From an uncultured Rhizobiaceae group bacterium (GTDB lineage Bacteria > Pseudomonadota > Alphaproteobacteria > Rhizobiales > Rhizobiaceae): a stretch of 11,814 nucleotides of DNA. The notes beneath the pieces are model-generated. The model made no database searches and was not told the origin of the DNA. It saw only the letters and a program-made list of their open reading frames with translations. How positions within the stretch are numbered: the stretch's first letter is position 1; each line of letters opens with the position of its first letter. The DNA is taken from positions 1 through 11,814 of the forward strand of contig CALFBU010000223.1 in NCBI GenBank assembly GCA_937951455.1, written 5' to 3'. Both the position numbers and the translations under genes were made by a program. Below are positions 1-7,397 of this stretch, piece after piece.

Positions 1-227
1 TGTTCCATTCAGGACAAATCCAGGAACGTAGTTTTTCACGCTGGGCAATGTCTTTTAAAAGAATGAACGAAGCCGTGAGCATGGAAAGCTGGACGGACTG
101 GATGAGTGCGCAGAAACTTATTTCAGATGCCACCAGTGATAACAGTGCAGGCAGGCTTATCCTCAAGCTCGTTTCCGGCGTTGACCCACTGAATGAAGAC
201 CACCCACTCGGTGTGAGCTTCGGATAG
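1..227 (+). CDS. BLUF-domain blue-light sensor protein, C-terminal end (5' truncated by window)
   Basis: An open frame enters at the left edge (first complete codon at 3) and ends at TAG 225-227, giving 74 residues. It starts with GQIQERSFSRWAMSFKRMN. An acidic or basic stretch, then R-x-F-x-x-W-x-M-x-F, is the typical last strand of a BLUF domain, the FAD-binding blue-light sensor found in short photoreceptors and in the N-termini of cyclase or EAL proteins. About 50 residues follow, ending in GVSFG, which fits the C-terminal helices of a stand-alone short BLUF protein rather than a large output domain. The flavin-binding Tyr and Gln would lie outside the window, so photochemistry cannot be judged. 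The gene reads toward lemA, 75 bases away. I recognise the family from this motif only, so the assignment is good but not certain. Confidence 0.68.
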   Translation, partial: FHSGQIQERSFSRWAMSFKRMNEAVSMESWTDWMSAQKLISDATSDNSAGRLILKLVSGVDPLNEDHPLGVSFG

Positions 228-245
228 TCATTCTTTTCTGACGAC

Positions 246-274
246 TTGTTCCGAATCAATATCCTGCCTATTCT
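246..274 (+). promoter_or_regulatory. Possible sigma-70-type promoter ahead of lemA
   Basis: TTGTTC (246-251) and TATTCT (269-274) are separated by 17 bases. Both differ from the -35 and -10 consensus at only a few positions. The predicted transcript start, near 281, lies about 20 bases before the lemA ATG. It sits in the 75-base gap after the BLUF gene. This is a motif match by eye, with no further support. Confidence 0.3.
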
Positions 275-302
275 CACGATTGAATAGTGTGGGAGATGAA
301 TC

Positions 303-863
303 ATGGATTATATTGCAATCGGTATTTTACTGGCAATCGCAGCTTATGCGGTCGTTATATATAACGGTCTGGTCAAGGCGCGCCAAATGGTACGCGAAGC
401 CTGGAGCGGGATTGATGTACAACTCAAACGCCGTGCCGATCTTATTCCCAACTTGCTAGAAACGGTTAAAGGCTATGCGTCTCACGAAAAAGACACGCTG
501 GCTGAAGTGACAGAAATGCGCACCCGTGCTCAAGGCGTGCCAGCTGGTGATGTTGCGGGAAGAGCAGTTGCGGAAGGCATGTTGAGCCAGGCTTTGGGCA
601 AACTCTTTGCGGTAGCAGAAGCCTACCCTGATCTGAAAGCAAATGAAAACTTTCGCGACCTGCAACAATCGCTGGACAAAATGGAAACTGAAATTCAAAT
701 GGCGAGGCGTTATTATAATGGCGCGGCACGTGATCTAAACGTGAAGGTCGAAAGCTTTCCTTCAAATCTGGTCGCCAACACCTTCAAGTTTGAACAGGCT
801 GATTATTTTGAAATTGAAAATGATGCGGACCGCGCAGTGCCAGAAGTGGACTTTGGGAATTAA
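303..863 (+). CDS. lemA: LemA family membrane protein
   Basis: This 186-residue protein has the standard LemA layout: one N-terminal membrane span (about residues 3-20), then a long helical domain. The family signature runs from about residue 20 to 60: YNGLVKARQMVREAWSGIDV, then QLKRRADLIPNLLETVKGYA. The end matches the usual LemA close (FPSNLVA, then F-x-x-x-x-Y-F-E-I, then A-x-P-x-V-D-F). The biochemical role of LemA proteins is not settled; they are thought to scaffold or work with adjacent membrane or secreted partner proteins. The start at 303 follows GGGAG (290-294) at a good distance. The next gene, a DUF2207 protein, begins 4 bases after the stop. This is a very common pairing and implies a shared transcript and probably a shared function in the envelope. 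Confidence 0.95.
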   Translation: MDYIAIGILLAIAAYAVVIYNGLVKARQMVREAWSGIDVQLKRRADLIPNLLETVKGYASHEKDTLAEVTEMRTRAQGVPAGDVAGRAVAEGMLSQALGKLFAVAEAYPDLKANENFRDLQQSLDKMETEIQMARRYYNGAARDLNVKVESFPSNLVANTFKFEQADYFEIENDADRAVPEVDFGN

Positions 864-867
864 TCAA

Positions 868-2823
868 ATGAATCATTTCCTCAAAACACTGTGCTTAACC
901 TTTGTAAGTGCAGTGTTTTTTTTCGCTGTTACGATATCAGGAGCAACGGCTGCGGAGGTTATCAAGCGTTTTGATAGTCTGGTTCAGGTGGCGAAAGATG
1001 GTAGCTTTACGGTTACTGAAACAATTGTTGTTAAAGCCGAGGGACGCAAAATCAGACGCGGTATTTACCGCGATTTTCCACTTTATAACGAAGATGCAAA
1101 TGGCAAAAAGCGTAAGGTTGGTTTTGATCTGATCTCAGTCAAGCGTGATGATAAAGAAGAAAACACCCGCATAGAAAAAATCAAAGACGGCATTAGAATC
1201 TATATTGGCCGCAAGGATTATTTCCTTCCCAAGGGAATTTACACTTACACAATCACTTATAAAACCGATGGCCAAATGCGGTATTTCGAAAACCATGATG
1301 AGGTTTATTGGAATGCTACGGGCAACTTTTGGGACTTCCCGATAGAAACGGTTCTGGCGCAAATTGTTTTGCCCGAGGGCGCTGCTGCAACGGATTGGGA
1401 CGTCTTTACAGGTCGACAAGGCGCAAAGGGCAAGGATGCCACCATAGGTAAGATTGCAGGCAAACGTGTCATCAAATATCGCAATACAAGAACGTTAAAA
1501 GCCCGCGAAGGCATGACGGTTTTGGCCAAAGTAGATAAAGGCGTAATTGATCCACCAAGTGAAGCGCAGATTAATAAGTGGTGGTGGCAGGATAATAGCT
1601 CCATGGTTATGGGAATTTTGGGCCTCATCGTTGTAAGCCTCTATTATTTTCTTGCTTGGTGGCGTGTCGGGCGAGACCTACCCAAAGGTGTTATTGTACC
1701 ACGATGGGATGTGCCACAAGACCTATCACCCGCGTTGGTCAATTACATCGACAAAAAGGGACTGGCTGGAAAAGGCTTTGATGCGATTTCTTCTGGGCTC
1801 TTAAATCTTGCCGTTAAAGGTCTTGTTACTTTGGAAAAGAAAACAAAGAACCTTCATATAACGCCTACGAATAATACTTACGAAGGAAAACTACCCATAG
1901 GAGAGGCTTCCCTCTTATCGCATGTAAAATCTGCAAATAATGGCGTGTTTTCAATCTCAAAGAGCAATGGTTCCAAAGTCAAATCACTGCAACGAAATTT
2001 CGCATCCGCAATGGAAGGGGAGCATCGCGGCAAGTTTTACCAACATAACTTTTTATGGGTAGCACTAGGCGTTTTCTTTTCACTGATTACCTTGTTGATA
2101 GTGTTTACGGTCTCGACCATCAGCGAAGAAGTTATGGCGTTCGTTTTCGTAGGCGGTATTTTCACGCTTTTCATATCGATCTTTATTTTTGGTTTTGCAA
2201 AAAATGCTCTTACTGCAAGAAATCTCATGGCTAAAATCATCAACCTAATTGTCATGGGCTTTATGATCTTCGGTTTTGGATCCGGCTTGTTGACCGCACT
2301 TGCAGGCTTTTTCTTAAGCCCGTCTCTGGATGTTTGGCCGATCGTTACCGTAGTGGGCATTATTGTACTTAATGTTCTTTTCTTCTTCCTGCTCGGCGCG
2401 CCAACCCAACTGGGTCGCCAGAAGATGGATGAGATAGAAGGGCTTAAAACCTATCTCACCTTGGCAGAAAAAGATCGCATGAACATGAAGGACGCGCCAG
2501 ATTTTTCCACCGCACATTATGAAGAGCTTTTGCCGTATGCGGTGGCGCTTGGTGTTGAAAAACCATGGTCAAAGAGTTTTCAAACCTGGCTTGCTGCAGC
2601 TGTTGCAGCAGGTGCTGTTGCTGCAAGTTATAGTCCAAATTGGTACCGTGGCAGAGATTTCAACAGCGATGACTTATCAAGTTCAATGGATGATTTCACC
2701 TCCTCCATGCAAGATGGTTTTTCTAATGCAATGCCCGCTCCAAAATCTTCTTCATCCGGGTTTTCTGGTGGCGGCGGGTTCTCCGGCGGCGGTGGAGGCG
2801 GCGGTGGCGGCGGTGGCTGGTGA
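868..2823 (+). CDS. DUF2207 domain membrane protein with glycine-rich tail
   Basis: This is a 651-residue envelope protein. I start it at ATG 868, just after the lemA stop, because the protein then begins with a clear signal peptide (hydrophobic residues 8-27, likely cleavage after ATAA). The longer frame from 790 would overlap lemA and bury that signal. The order is signal peptide, extracytoplasmic DUF2207 domain (about 30-240), membrane span 245-264, cytoplasmic part, then four spans at about 395-417, 422-444, 456-483 and 489-510. The family motif LLPYAVALGVEKPW follows (555-567). The last 20 or so residues are nearly all glycine and end in tryptophan, as in other DUF2207 and TPM-type proteins. 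No enzymatic function is established for the family. The direct coupling to lemA suggests the two act together at the inner membrane. Confidence 0.9.
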   Translation: MNHFLKTLCLTFVSAVFFFAVTISGATAAEVIKRFDSLVQVAKDGSFTVTETIVVKAEGRKIRRGIYRDFPLYNEDANGKKRKVGFDLISVKRDDKEENTRIEKIKDGIRIYIGRKDYFLPKGIYTYTITYKTDGQMRYFENHDEVYWNATGNFWDFPIETVLAQIVLPEGAAATDWDVFTGRQGAKGKDATIGKIAGKRVIKYRNTRTLKAREGMTVLAKVDKGVIDPPSEAQINKWWWQDNSSMVMGILGLIVVSLYYFLAWWRVGRDLPKGVIVPRWDVPQDLSPALVNYIDKKGLAGKGFDAISSGLLNLAVKGLVTLEKKTKNLHITPTNNTYEGKLPIGEASLLSHVKSANNGVFSISKSNGSKVKSLQRNFASAMEGEHRGKFYQHNFLWVALGVFFSLITLLIVFTVSTISEEVMAFVFVGGIFTLFISIFIFGFAKNALTARNLMAKIINLIVMGFMIFGFGSGLLTALAGFFLSPSLDVWPIVTVVGIIVLNVLFFFLLGAPTQLGRQKMDEIEGLKTYLTLAEKDRMNMKDAPDFSTAHYEELLPYAVALGVEKPWSKSFQTWLAAAVAAGAVAASYSPNWYRGRDFNSDDLSSSMDDFTSSMQDGFSNAMPAPKSSSSGFSGGGGFSGGGGGGGGGGGW

Positions 2824-2836
2824 GCCAGGTTTTCGA

Positions 2837-3142
2837 TTATTGAGTTGGTAAATCGTCAAACGCATTCATTTGATTACCGTTCAACCGTTTGATCAACAAA
2901 CGTGCAATGCCAACCGTGCTGATTGCAATCCAGGATATTTGAATGATGGCTGAAGACATGTTGAAGCTTTCGCTCAAGGAGAAGAGCACACAGCTTGCGG
3001 CCAGAAAATTATAAAGCGGATAAATCATGCCTTTGCAATCCAACAACTGAAGCTGTAAGGCCGCATAAGAACCAAGATAAAAAGCAACGCCCATGAAGCC
3101 CACTAATTCATATACTGACATTTCAAGTAGAATATTTAACAT
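2837..3142 (-). CDS. CBU_0592-like small membrane protein
   Basis: This 101-residue protein has about three hydrophobic segments. It contains the pattern FYLGSYAALQLQLLDCKGMI, then YPLYNFLAASCVLFSLSESF, N-x-x-S-x-x-I-Q-x-x-W, as in the CBU_0592 family of small integral membrane proteins, whose function is unknown. I chose ATG 3142 because AGGAGG sits directly upstream (complement of 3147-3152). The extra 20 residues of the longer frame, from 3202, are polar and have no good ribosome site. The stop is only 13 bases from the stop of the convergent DUF2207 gene, and no terminator hairpin is visible in that gap. The gene is divergent from parC. Confidence 0.8.
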   Translation of the reverse strand: MLNILLEMSVYELVGFMGVAFYLGSYAALQLQLLDCKGMIYPLYNFLAASCVLFSLSESFNMSSAIIQISWIAISTVGIARLLIKRLNGNQMNAFDDLPTQ

Positions 3143-3218
3143 CCCATCCTCCTGTGTAGTTTTTCCTATGCCCTGAAATGAAATTAGTTTTTTACCGTTC
3201 ACATTTATGTGTAGTTCG

Positions 3219-3233
3219 TCACACTGTGTGTGA
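3219..3233. promoter_or_regulatory. 15-bp palindrome in the divergent region ahead of parC
   Basis: TCACAC-TGT-GTGTGA is a perfect 6-bp inverted repeat with a 3-base centre. A second, similar dyad, CACAT-TT-ATGTG, lies at 3200-3211. Both are inside the 150-base gap between parC and the small membrane protein gene, where both promoters must lie. They could be operator sites for a dimeric regulator, but I cannot name one. Confidence 0.3.
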
Positions 3234-3292
3234 AATCCTTATTTTGCTTGATTATCCTTGCCTCGAATCAACAGTTTCGCTAACCCATAAGC

Positions 3293-5548
3293 ATGGGAAA
3301 AGACCTGATTCCACCGAGTGATGACGATGGCAATGACATCGAAAGTGTTGATCTGAAGTCAGCGCTTGAAGAGCGCTATTTAGCCTATGCACTTTCTACG
3401 ATTATGGGGCGCGCACTACCAGACGTGCGTGACGGACTTAAGCCTGTGCACAGACGCATCCTCCATGCGATGCGCATACTCAAGCTTGACCCGAACACGG
3501 GATTTAAAAAGTGTGCGCGTATCGTTGGTGATGTAATCGGTAAGTTTCACCCGCATGGAGATCAGGCGGTCTATGATGCGCTAGTGCGATTGGCGCAGGA
3601 TTTTGCGCAACGTTATCCTCTGATCGATGGTCAGGGTAACTTTGGTAACGTCGATGGTGATAATGCCGCTGCCTATCGTTATACCGAAGCGCGCATGACT
3701 GAAGTTGCAAGTTATCTTCTCGAAGGTATTGATGAAGATGCAGTAGATTTTCGTCTGACATATAACGAGGAAGACAAAGAGCCGGTTGTTTTGCCGGGGG
3801 CATTTCCTAATCTGCTTGCAAATGGTTCTGCAGGCATTGCCGTGGGCATGGCGACAAATATTCCACCGCATAACGCGAGCGAACTCTGCGATGCTGCGAT
3901 CCATCTCATCAAGTTTCCCAATGCAGGCATTGAGAAACTGGTTGAATATGTGCAAGGACCAGACTTTCCAACAGGCGGTGTGATTGTCGATGATAGAGAG
4001 AGCATCGTCGAAGCCTATAAAACAGGTCGTGGTGGCTTTAGGGTTCGTGCGCACTGGGAAAAAGAAGAAACAGGACGTGGTGGCTATCAAATCATCATAA
4101 CTGAAATTCCATATCAAGTTCAAAAATCTCGTCTGATTGAAAAAATCGCGGAACTTCTTTTAAATCGCAAGCTGCCACTCTTGGGGGACATCAGGGACGA
4201 GTCTGCTGAAGACATTCGCATTGTTATCGAGCCGAAGTCACGTGCGGTGGATCCTGAAATCCTGATGGAGTCGATGTTCAAGTTGACTGAGCTTGAGAGC
4301 CGTATTTCACTCAATATGAATGTGCTTTCAAAAGGCAAAGTGCCAAAAGTCATGTCCTTGCGGGATGTGCTACGCGAATGGTTGGAACACCGCCGCGAAG
4401 TATTGGTTCGTCGTTCAAAGTTCCGATTAGGGCAAATTGATCGCAGGTTGGAAATCCTGGGTGGCTTGTTAATCGCCTATCTCAATATCGATGAGGTTAT
4501 CCGCATCGTCCGCTTTGAGGATGATCCAAAAAAATCACTTATCGCGACATTTAATCTAACAGACCTACAAGCTGAATCCATTCTCAACATGCGCTTGCGC
4601 TCACTGGCGAAGCTGGAAGAGTTTGAGATTAAAACCGAGCATGACAAACTCTCCGAGGAAAAAGCACAAATAGAAGCGCTGCTTGGATCAGAAGATCAGC
4701 AATGGAACGTGCTCAAGCATGACATTGGTGAAGTTAAAAAGAAATTCGGTAAGGACACAAAACTGGGTGCAAGGCGCACACAATTTGGTGTAGCGCCTGA
4801 GCATGATCTTGATGCAATTCAGGAAGCGATGATTGAAAAAGAGCCTGTCACGGTGGTGCTTTCGCAAAAAGGCTGGATACGTGCCATGAAAGGCCATGTG
4901 GCAGATTTCTCAACATTGGCCTTTAAAGAGGGCGACAAGCTTCTGACTTGTTTCCATGCCGAGACAACGGACAAGGTTATCCTGTTCACTACGGGTGGCA
5001 AGTTCTTCACACTTGGTGCTGATAAGCTGCCAGGTGGTCGAGGCCATGGTGAACCTGTACGTGTGATGGTTGATATGGATAATGACACCGACATCATCGC
5101 AGCCTTTAAGCATGATACAAAACGCAAACTGCTGATCGCTTCAAAAGCAGGCAATGGTTTTGTTGTGTCCGAACCGGATGTGGTTGCTAATACGCGCAAG
5201 GGCAAGCAGGTCTTGAATGTAAAAATGCCTGATGAAGCTGCAATTTGTACACCTGCATCAGGCGATAGCCTTGCAGTTGTGGGCGATAATCGCAAGCTGT
5301 TGATCTTTGCCATTGATACCATTCCTGAAATGGGTAGGGGCAAGGGCGTAAGACTGCAAAAATACAAAGACGGCGGTATCAAGGATGTGCGCGTCTTTAA
5401 CAAGGCAGATGGTTTGACGTGGGAAGATTCTGCAAACAGAACCCATAACAGAAGCCTGGAAGAACTTGCAGAATACGTTGGCGAACGCGCGCAAGCTGGC
5501 CGTGTGGCACCAAAAGGTTTTCCGAAGAATGGAAAGTTCAGTAGTTAG
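3293..5548 (+). CDS. parC: DNA topoisomerase IV subunit A
   Basis: This 751-residue ParC is the cleavage subunit of topoisomerase IV, which unlinks daughter chromosomes together with ParE. The type IIA core spans about residues 20-490. It includes [19 protein letters not shown] (42-60), the FHPHGD helix region (85-90), and IDGQGNFGN (111-119) with the catalytic tyrosine in [11 protein letters not shown] (Tyr130). The C-terminal part (about 500-740) is the beta-pinwheel DNA-wrapping domain. I call it ParC rather than GyrA because of its length, its divergent C-terminus and its resemblance to rhizobial ParC proteins as I remember them. It has Gln91 at the position of the quinolone-contact serine (GyrA Ser83, ParC Ser80), followed by Asp95. 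The ribosome site before ATG 3293 is weak. It appears to be monocistronic. Confidence 0.95.
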   Translation: MGKDLIPPSDDDGNDIESVDLKSALEERYLAYALSTIMGRALPDVRDGLKPVHRRILHAMRILKLDPNTGFKKCARIVGDVIGKFHPHGDQAVYDALVRLAQDFAQRYPLIDGQGNFGNVDGDNAAAYRYTEARMTEVASYLLEGIDEDAVDFRLTYNEEDKEPVVLPGAFPNLLANGSAGIAVGMATNIPPHNASELCDAAIHLIKFPNAGIEKLVEYVQGPDFPTGGVIVDDRESIVEAYKTGRGGFRVRAHWEKEETGRGGYQIIITEIPYQVQKSRLIEKIAELLLNRKLPLLGDIRDESAEDIRIVIEPKSRAVDPEILMESMFKLTELESRISLNMNVLSKGKVPKVMSLRDVLREWLEHRREVLVRRSKFRLGQIDRRLEILGGLLIAYLNIDEVIRIVRFEDDPKKSLIATFNLTDLQAESILNMRLRSLAKLEEFEIKTEHDKLSEEKAQIEALLGSEDQQWNVLKHDIGEVKKKFGKDTKLGARRTQFGVAPEHDLDAIQEAMIEKEPVTVVLSQKGWIRAMKGHVADFSTLAFKEGDKLLTCFHAETTDKVILFTTGGKFFTLGADKLPGGRGHGEPVRVMVDMDNDTDIIAAFKHDTKRKLLIASKAGNGFVVSEPDVVANTRKGKQVLNVKMPDEAAICTPASGDSLAVVGDNRKLLIFAIDTIPEMGRGKGVRLQKYKDGGIKDVRVFNKADGLTWEDSANRTHNRSLEELAEYVGERAQAGRVAPKGFPKNGKFSS

Positions 5549-5644
5549 TACCTAACTTCCTGTGGAAATTAACTACAAGATTGTAAAAGTATCGAAAATT
5601 CTGATTTTTTCCTTTTCATCTCGAATAGATTACGTTAAGTAAAA

Positions 5645-5676
5645 ATTAACCATAGCATTACGCTACGTAAGTTAAT
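5645..5676. repeat. Inverted repeats upstream of the small membrane protein gene
   Basis: The leader contains a dyad TTACG-CTA-CGTAA (5658-5670), flanked by ATTAAC (5645-5650) and GTTAAT (5671-5676), which are also complementary. The dyad is AT-rich and lies just before the candidate starts at 5678 and 5696. It could be an operator or a leader hairpin. The evidence is the base pattern alone. Confidence 0.3.
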
Positions 5677-5695
5677 AATGAATACGAGAAATTTT

Positions 5696-5839
5696 ATGTC
5701 CGTTAATACACCTTCGCAAGAAACTGAGTATGAAGTTGATACAAGCATCAATGATGCAAAATGGTTGCTTGGAAGCGTTGCAACTTTAGGCTTTATCGTG
5801 ATTGGCCTTGGTCTTTTCGCCAGTACTTTGGCTGTGTAA
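5696..5839 (+). CDS. Small single-span membrane protein, unrecognised
   Basis: A 47-residue frame begins MSVNTPSQETEYEVDTSIND and ends with a hydrophobic stretch of about 20 residues (WLLGSVATLGFIVIGLGLF). This makes an acidic cytoplasmic head and a C-terminal membrane anchor. I prefer ATG 5696, which follows GAGA at 5686-5689. An in-frame ATG at 5678 would add six residues (MNTRNF) but has a poorer leader. The gene lies alone between parC and a hairpin terminator 50 bases downstream of its stop, which supports it being a real transcribed unit. I do not recognise the family. Such short tail-anchored proteins are often accessory subunits of membrane complexes, but nothing here shows which. Confidence 0.55.
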   Translation: MSVNTPSQETEYEVDTSINDAKWLLGSVATLGFIVIGLGLFASTLAV

Positions 5840-5888
5840 TAATTCCGAAAATATCAAAATCCCATTGAGCGAATCTTTTGCGCTCTCT

Positions 5889-5914
5889 AAGCTGCTTATA
5901 TGGCAGCTTTTTTT
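5889..5914 (+). terminator. Rho-independent terminator after the small membrane protein gene, overlapping the next start codon
   Basis: AAGCTGC (5889-5895) pairs perfectly with GCAGCTT (5903-5909) around a 7-base loop, and the T-run covers 5908-5914. The placement, 50 bases after the TAA at 5837-5839, suits termination of that short gene. A weaker stem, GAGCG (5867-5871) with CGCTC (5881-5885), lies just before it. The ATG of the following gene (5900-5902) is in the hairpin loop, and the T-run encodes its two phenylalanines. Confidence 0.65.
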
Positions 5915-6757
5915 AGGTTCTTGGCAGGGGTTTTAATCGGAACGATTTATATCGTCGGCTCTGCTGCCGCAGGTTACATTCTATTTGAACAGTTCGGCTT
6001 TATTGCACCACTTGTTGCAGCTGCAATTGTTGTTTTGCTGTTGCTTGATATCACTGCCTTCACCAGCTTTCCTCGTGCTATTACAAACGGACTCTTGGTG
6101 CCGCAAATAGCAGTGCTGATGGGACTTGGTTTTTTCTACGCGAAGGAAGAACTAGCGCTTTACTTCACAGATGACGTCGCCTATCGCTCCTGCGTTGGTA
6201 ATTTTGACAACAAACAAGGCGCTGCTGATTGCTCTATTCTACTGATGAAGTTGGAAACGAAGGGGCATATTGTACTCAAGGAAATTGAGGATACCAAAGG
6301 CGATTATTGGCTTGCAGAAATTCTCTCTTATCGTGGGCGTCACTACATCAGGGATAAACAGATCGAAAAAGGCAAGGCAGATTTTGCACGAGCCTTATTA
6401 ATTCCTGATGGTGTTGCGGTGACTGTGAACAATTTGGCAGAAGCAGGGTTTACCCGATCAGATATCTTTCAGCCAGACTATGATGCTCTTTTGGAAGATA
6501 TGTCAGCAAATGCAAGATGTCTTTCTGCAGCTTCCAAATTGGGTAAGCAGAGTGATGCAGCACGTTACAGCAAAGCCATTTCGACAAAAAATCAAGAAGC
6601 AATAAAACTCTGTCGTCTAAGCACAGGCCGAGAAGAATCAGATTGCGACAAGATTATTGACAGCCGCGTCAGAAGCATCATTTCATTGTCTAATCGTTTT
6701 TATGTCGAAGCTACTGACGATGAATTGGCGGCCGATTTAAAGCTATGCCAACCTTAA
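5900..6757 (+). CDS. Unrecognised membrane protein with cysteine-containing soluble domain
   Basis: This is a 285-residue protein that I cannot assign. The first 88 residues hold about three hydrophobic segments (about 5-28, 33-52 and 65-83). The remaining 200 residues are soluble and mostly helical-looking. The soluble part contains six cysteines (in SCVG, ADCS, RCLS, LCRL, SDCD and LCQP) and a stretch resembling a Sel1 or TPR unit (WLAEILSYRGRHYIRDKQIE). The even cysteine number would fit disulfides in the periplasm, but topology is not determined. ATG 5900 is the first start after an in-frame stop at 5888. It has no Shine-Dalgarno sequence and lies within a terminator hairpin. Later starts (TTG 5921, ATG 6118) are also poor, and the latter would remove membrane spans. 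It converges on the Pycsar-like gene. Confidence 0.75.
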   Translation: MAAFFRFLAGVLIGTIYIVGSAAAGYILFEQFGFIAPLVAAAIVVLLLLDITAFTSFPRAITNGLLVPQIAVLMGLGFFYAKEELALYFTDDVAYRSCVGNFDNKQGAADCSILLMKLETKGHIVLKEIEDTKGDYWLAEILSYRGRHYIRDKQIEKGKADFARALLIPDGVAVTVNNLAEAGFTRSDIFQPDYDALLEDMSANARCLSAASKLGKQSDAARYSKAISTKNQEAIKLCRLSTGREESDCDKIIDSRVRSIISLSNRFYVEATDDELAADLKLCQP

Positions 6758-6776
6758 AACATAGAAAACAGGTGCA

Positions 6777-7343
6777 CTATACAAGTCCTGTTATCTTCAC
6801 CCCAACTAACAACATAGTTGCCAAGCCAAATGTAAACCCTATTCGCAACATTCGGTATTTGGATAAAAGAATGTCTGCTACATAACAGTTGCTAATTGAG
6901 AGGGAATGGAGCAGTTGCGATACTTCTGCTGTACGCATGTAATTTGAAAATTCTTCAGGTTTGAATACGTCGCTGGCGAGCGCAGGCCATGACCATCGAT
7001 CACTTGAACTCAATGCATCACGTTTCTCTTTGGAGGGGTATCTAGGAAATACGGATAGCAAAGTAAACACAACCGCCAGTCCTGCGCAAATCAGGAAAAT
7101 ATAACCAAAGCTTCCAAGGCTGGATATTTCATCAAGCTTGATCGGGCCACGCAAGGTTATAAATCCAATGAGTGCAATAAGTGCTGCTGCTTTTGCATCT
7201 GCAAACTGCATTTGAGTAATCATCGTTTGGTGCTGGGTAAATAAATACTGGCTTCTGATACGGCTTACATAATTGATATCAAGCCCTTCGCACCCTTTCA
7301 GGTCGAGATCTAATTCCAGTTCATTTAGCTTTTTCAATGACAT
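6777..7343 (-). CDS. Pycsar-effector-like (DUF5706/PycTM) membrane protein
   Basis: This 188-residue protein has the arrangement of PycTM proteins. A soluble N-terminal helix leads into FADAKAAALIALIGF (47-61), matching the family's A-D-x-K-A motif at the start of the first membrane span. A second span lies at about 78-98. A roughly 65-residue cytoplasmic-looking segment precedes a C-terminal span (about 167-186) preceded by LLSKYRML. In characterised Pycsar systems such proteins respond to cyclic CMP or UMP made by an adjacent cyclase and damage the membrane during phage infection. No cyclase is encoded anywhere in this window, so a defence role is not shown; many standalone relatives may have other roles. 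ATG 7343 is the only start after the upstream in-frame stop and has no clear ribosome site. The gene follows the EamA exporter by 54 bases on the same strand. Confidence 0.7.
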   Translation of the reverse strand: MSLKKLNELELDLDLKGCEGLDINYVSRIRSQYLFTQHQTMITQMQFADAKAAALIALIGFITLRGPIKLDEISSLGSFGYIFLICAGLAVVFTLLSVFPRYPSKEKRDALSSSDRWSWPALASDVFKPEEFSNYMRTAEVSQLLHSLSISNCYVADILLSKYRMLRIGFTFGLATMLLVGVKITGLV

Positions 7344-7397
7344 TTGAAAATCATGGCAGAGTAACCTGTGTTTCTCAAGTCAAATTAATTGCTAGGA

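Noticed and set aside
790..867. Upstream extension of the DUF2207 gene into lemA
   Set aside because: It would hide the signal peptide behind 26 unrelated residues that overlap conserved lemA coding sequence; ATG 868 gives a proper secreted N-terminus.
2767..2820. GGN repeat at the end of the DUF2207 gene as a DNA repeat element
   Set aside because: It simply encodes the poly-glycine tail typical of this protein family.
3581..5403. Long - strand frames inside parC (for example 3581-4123 and 4819-5403)
   Set aside because: They lie wholly opposite a well-conserved housekeeping gene, have no family resemblance and no ribosome sites; they are mirror frames.
5543..5557. AGTTAG-TAC-CTAACT hairpin at the parC stop as a terminator
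   Set aside because: It is a short AT-rich stem with a 3-base loop and no T-run; likely chance.
6767..6792. AACAGG/CCTGTT inverted repeat between the convergent genes as a shared terminator
   Set aside because: The stem is only 6 bp with a 14-base loop and lacks a real T-run on either side, so termination cannot be supported.
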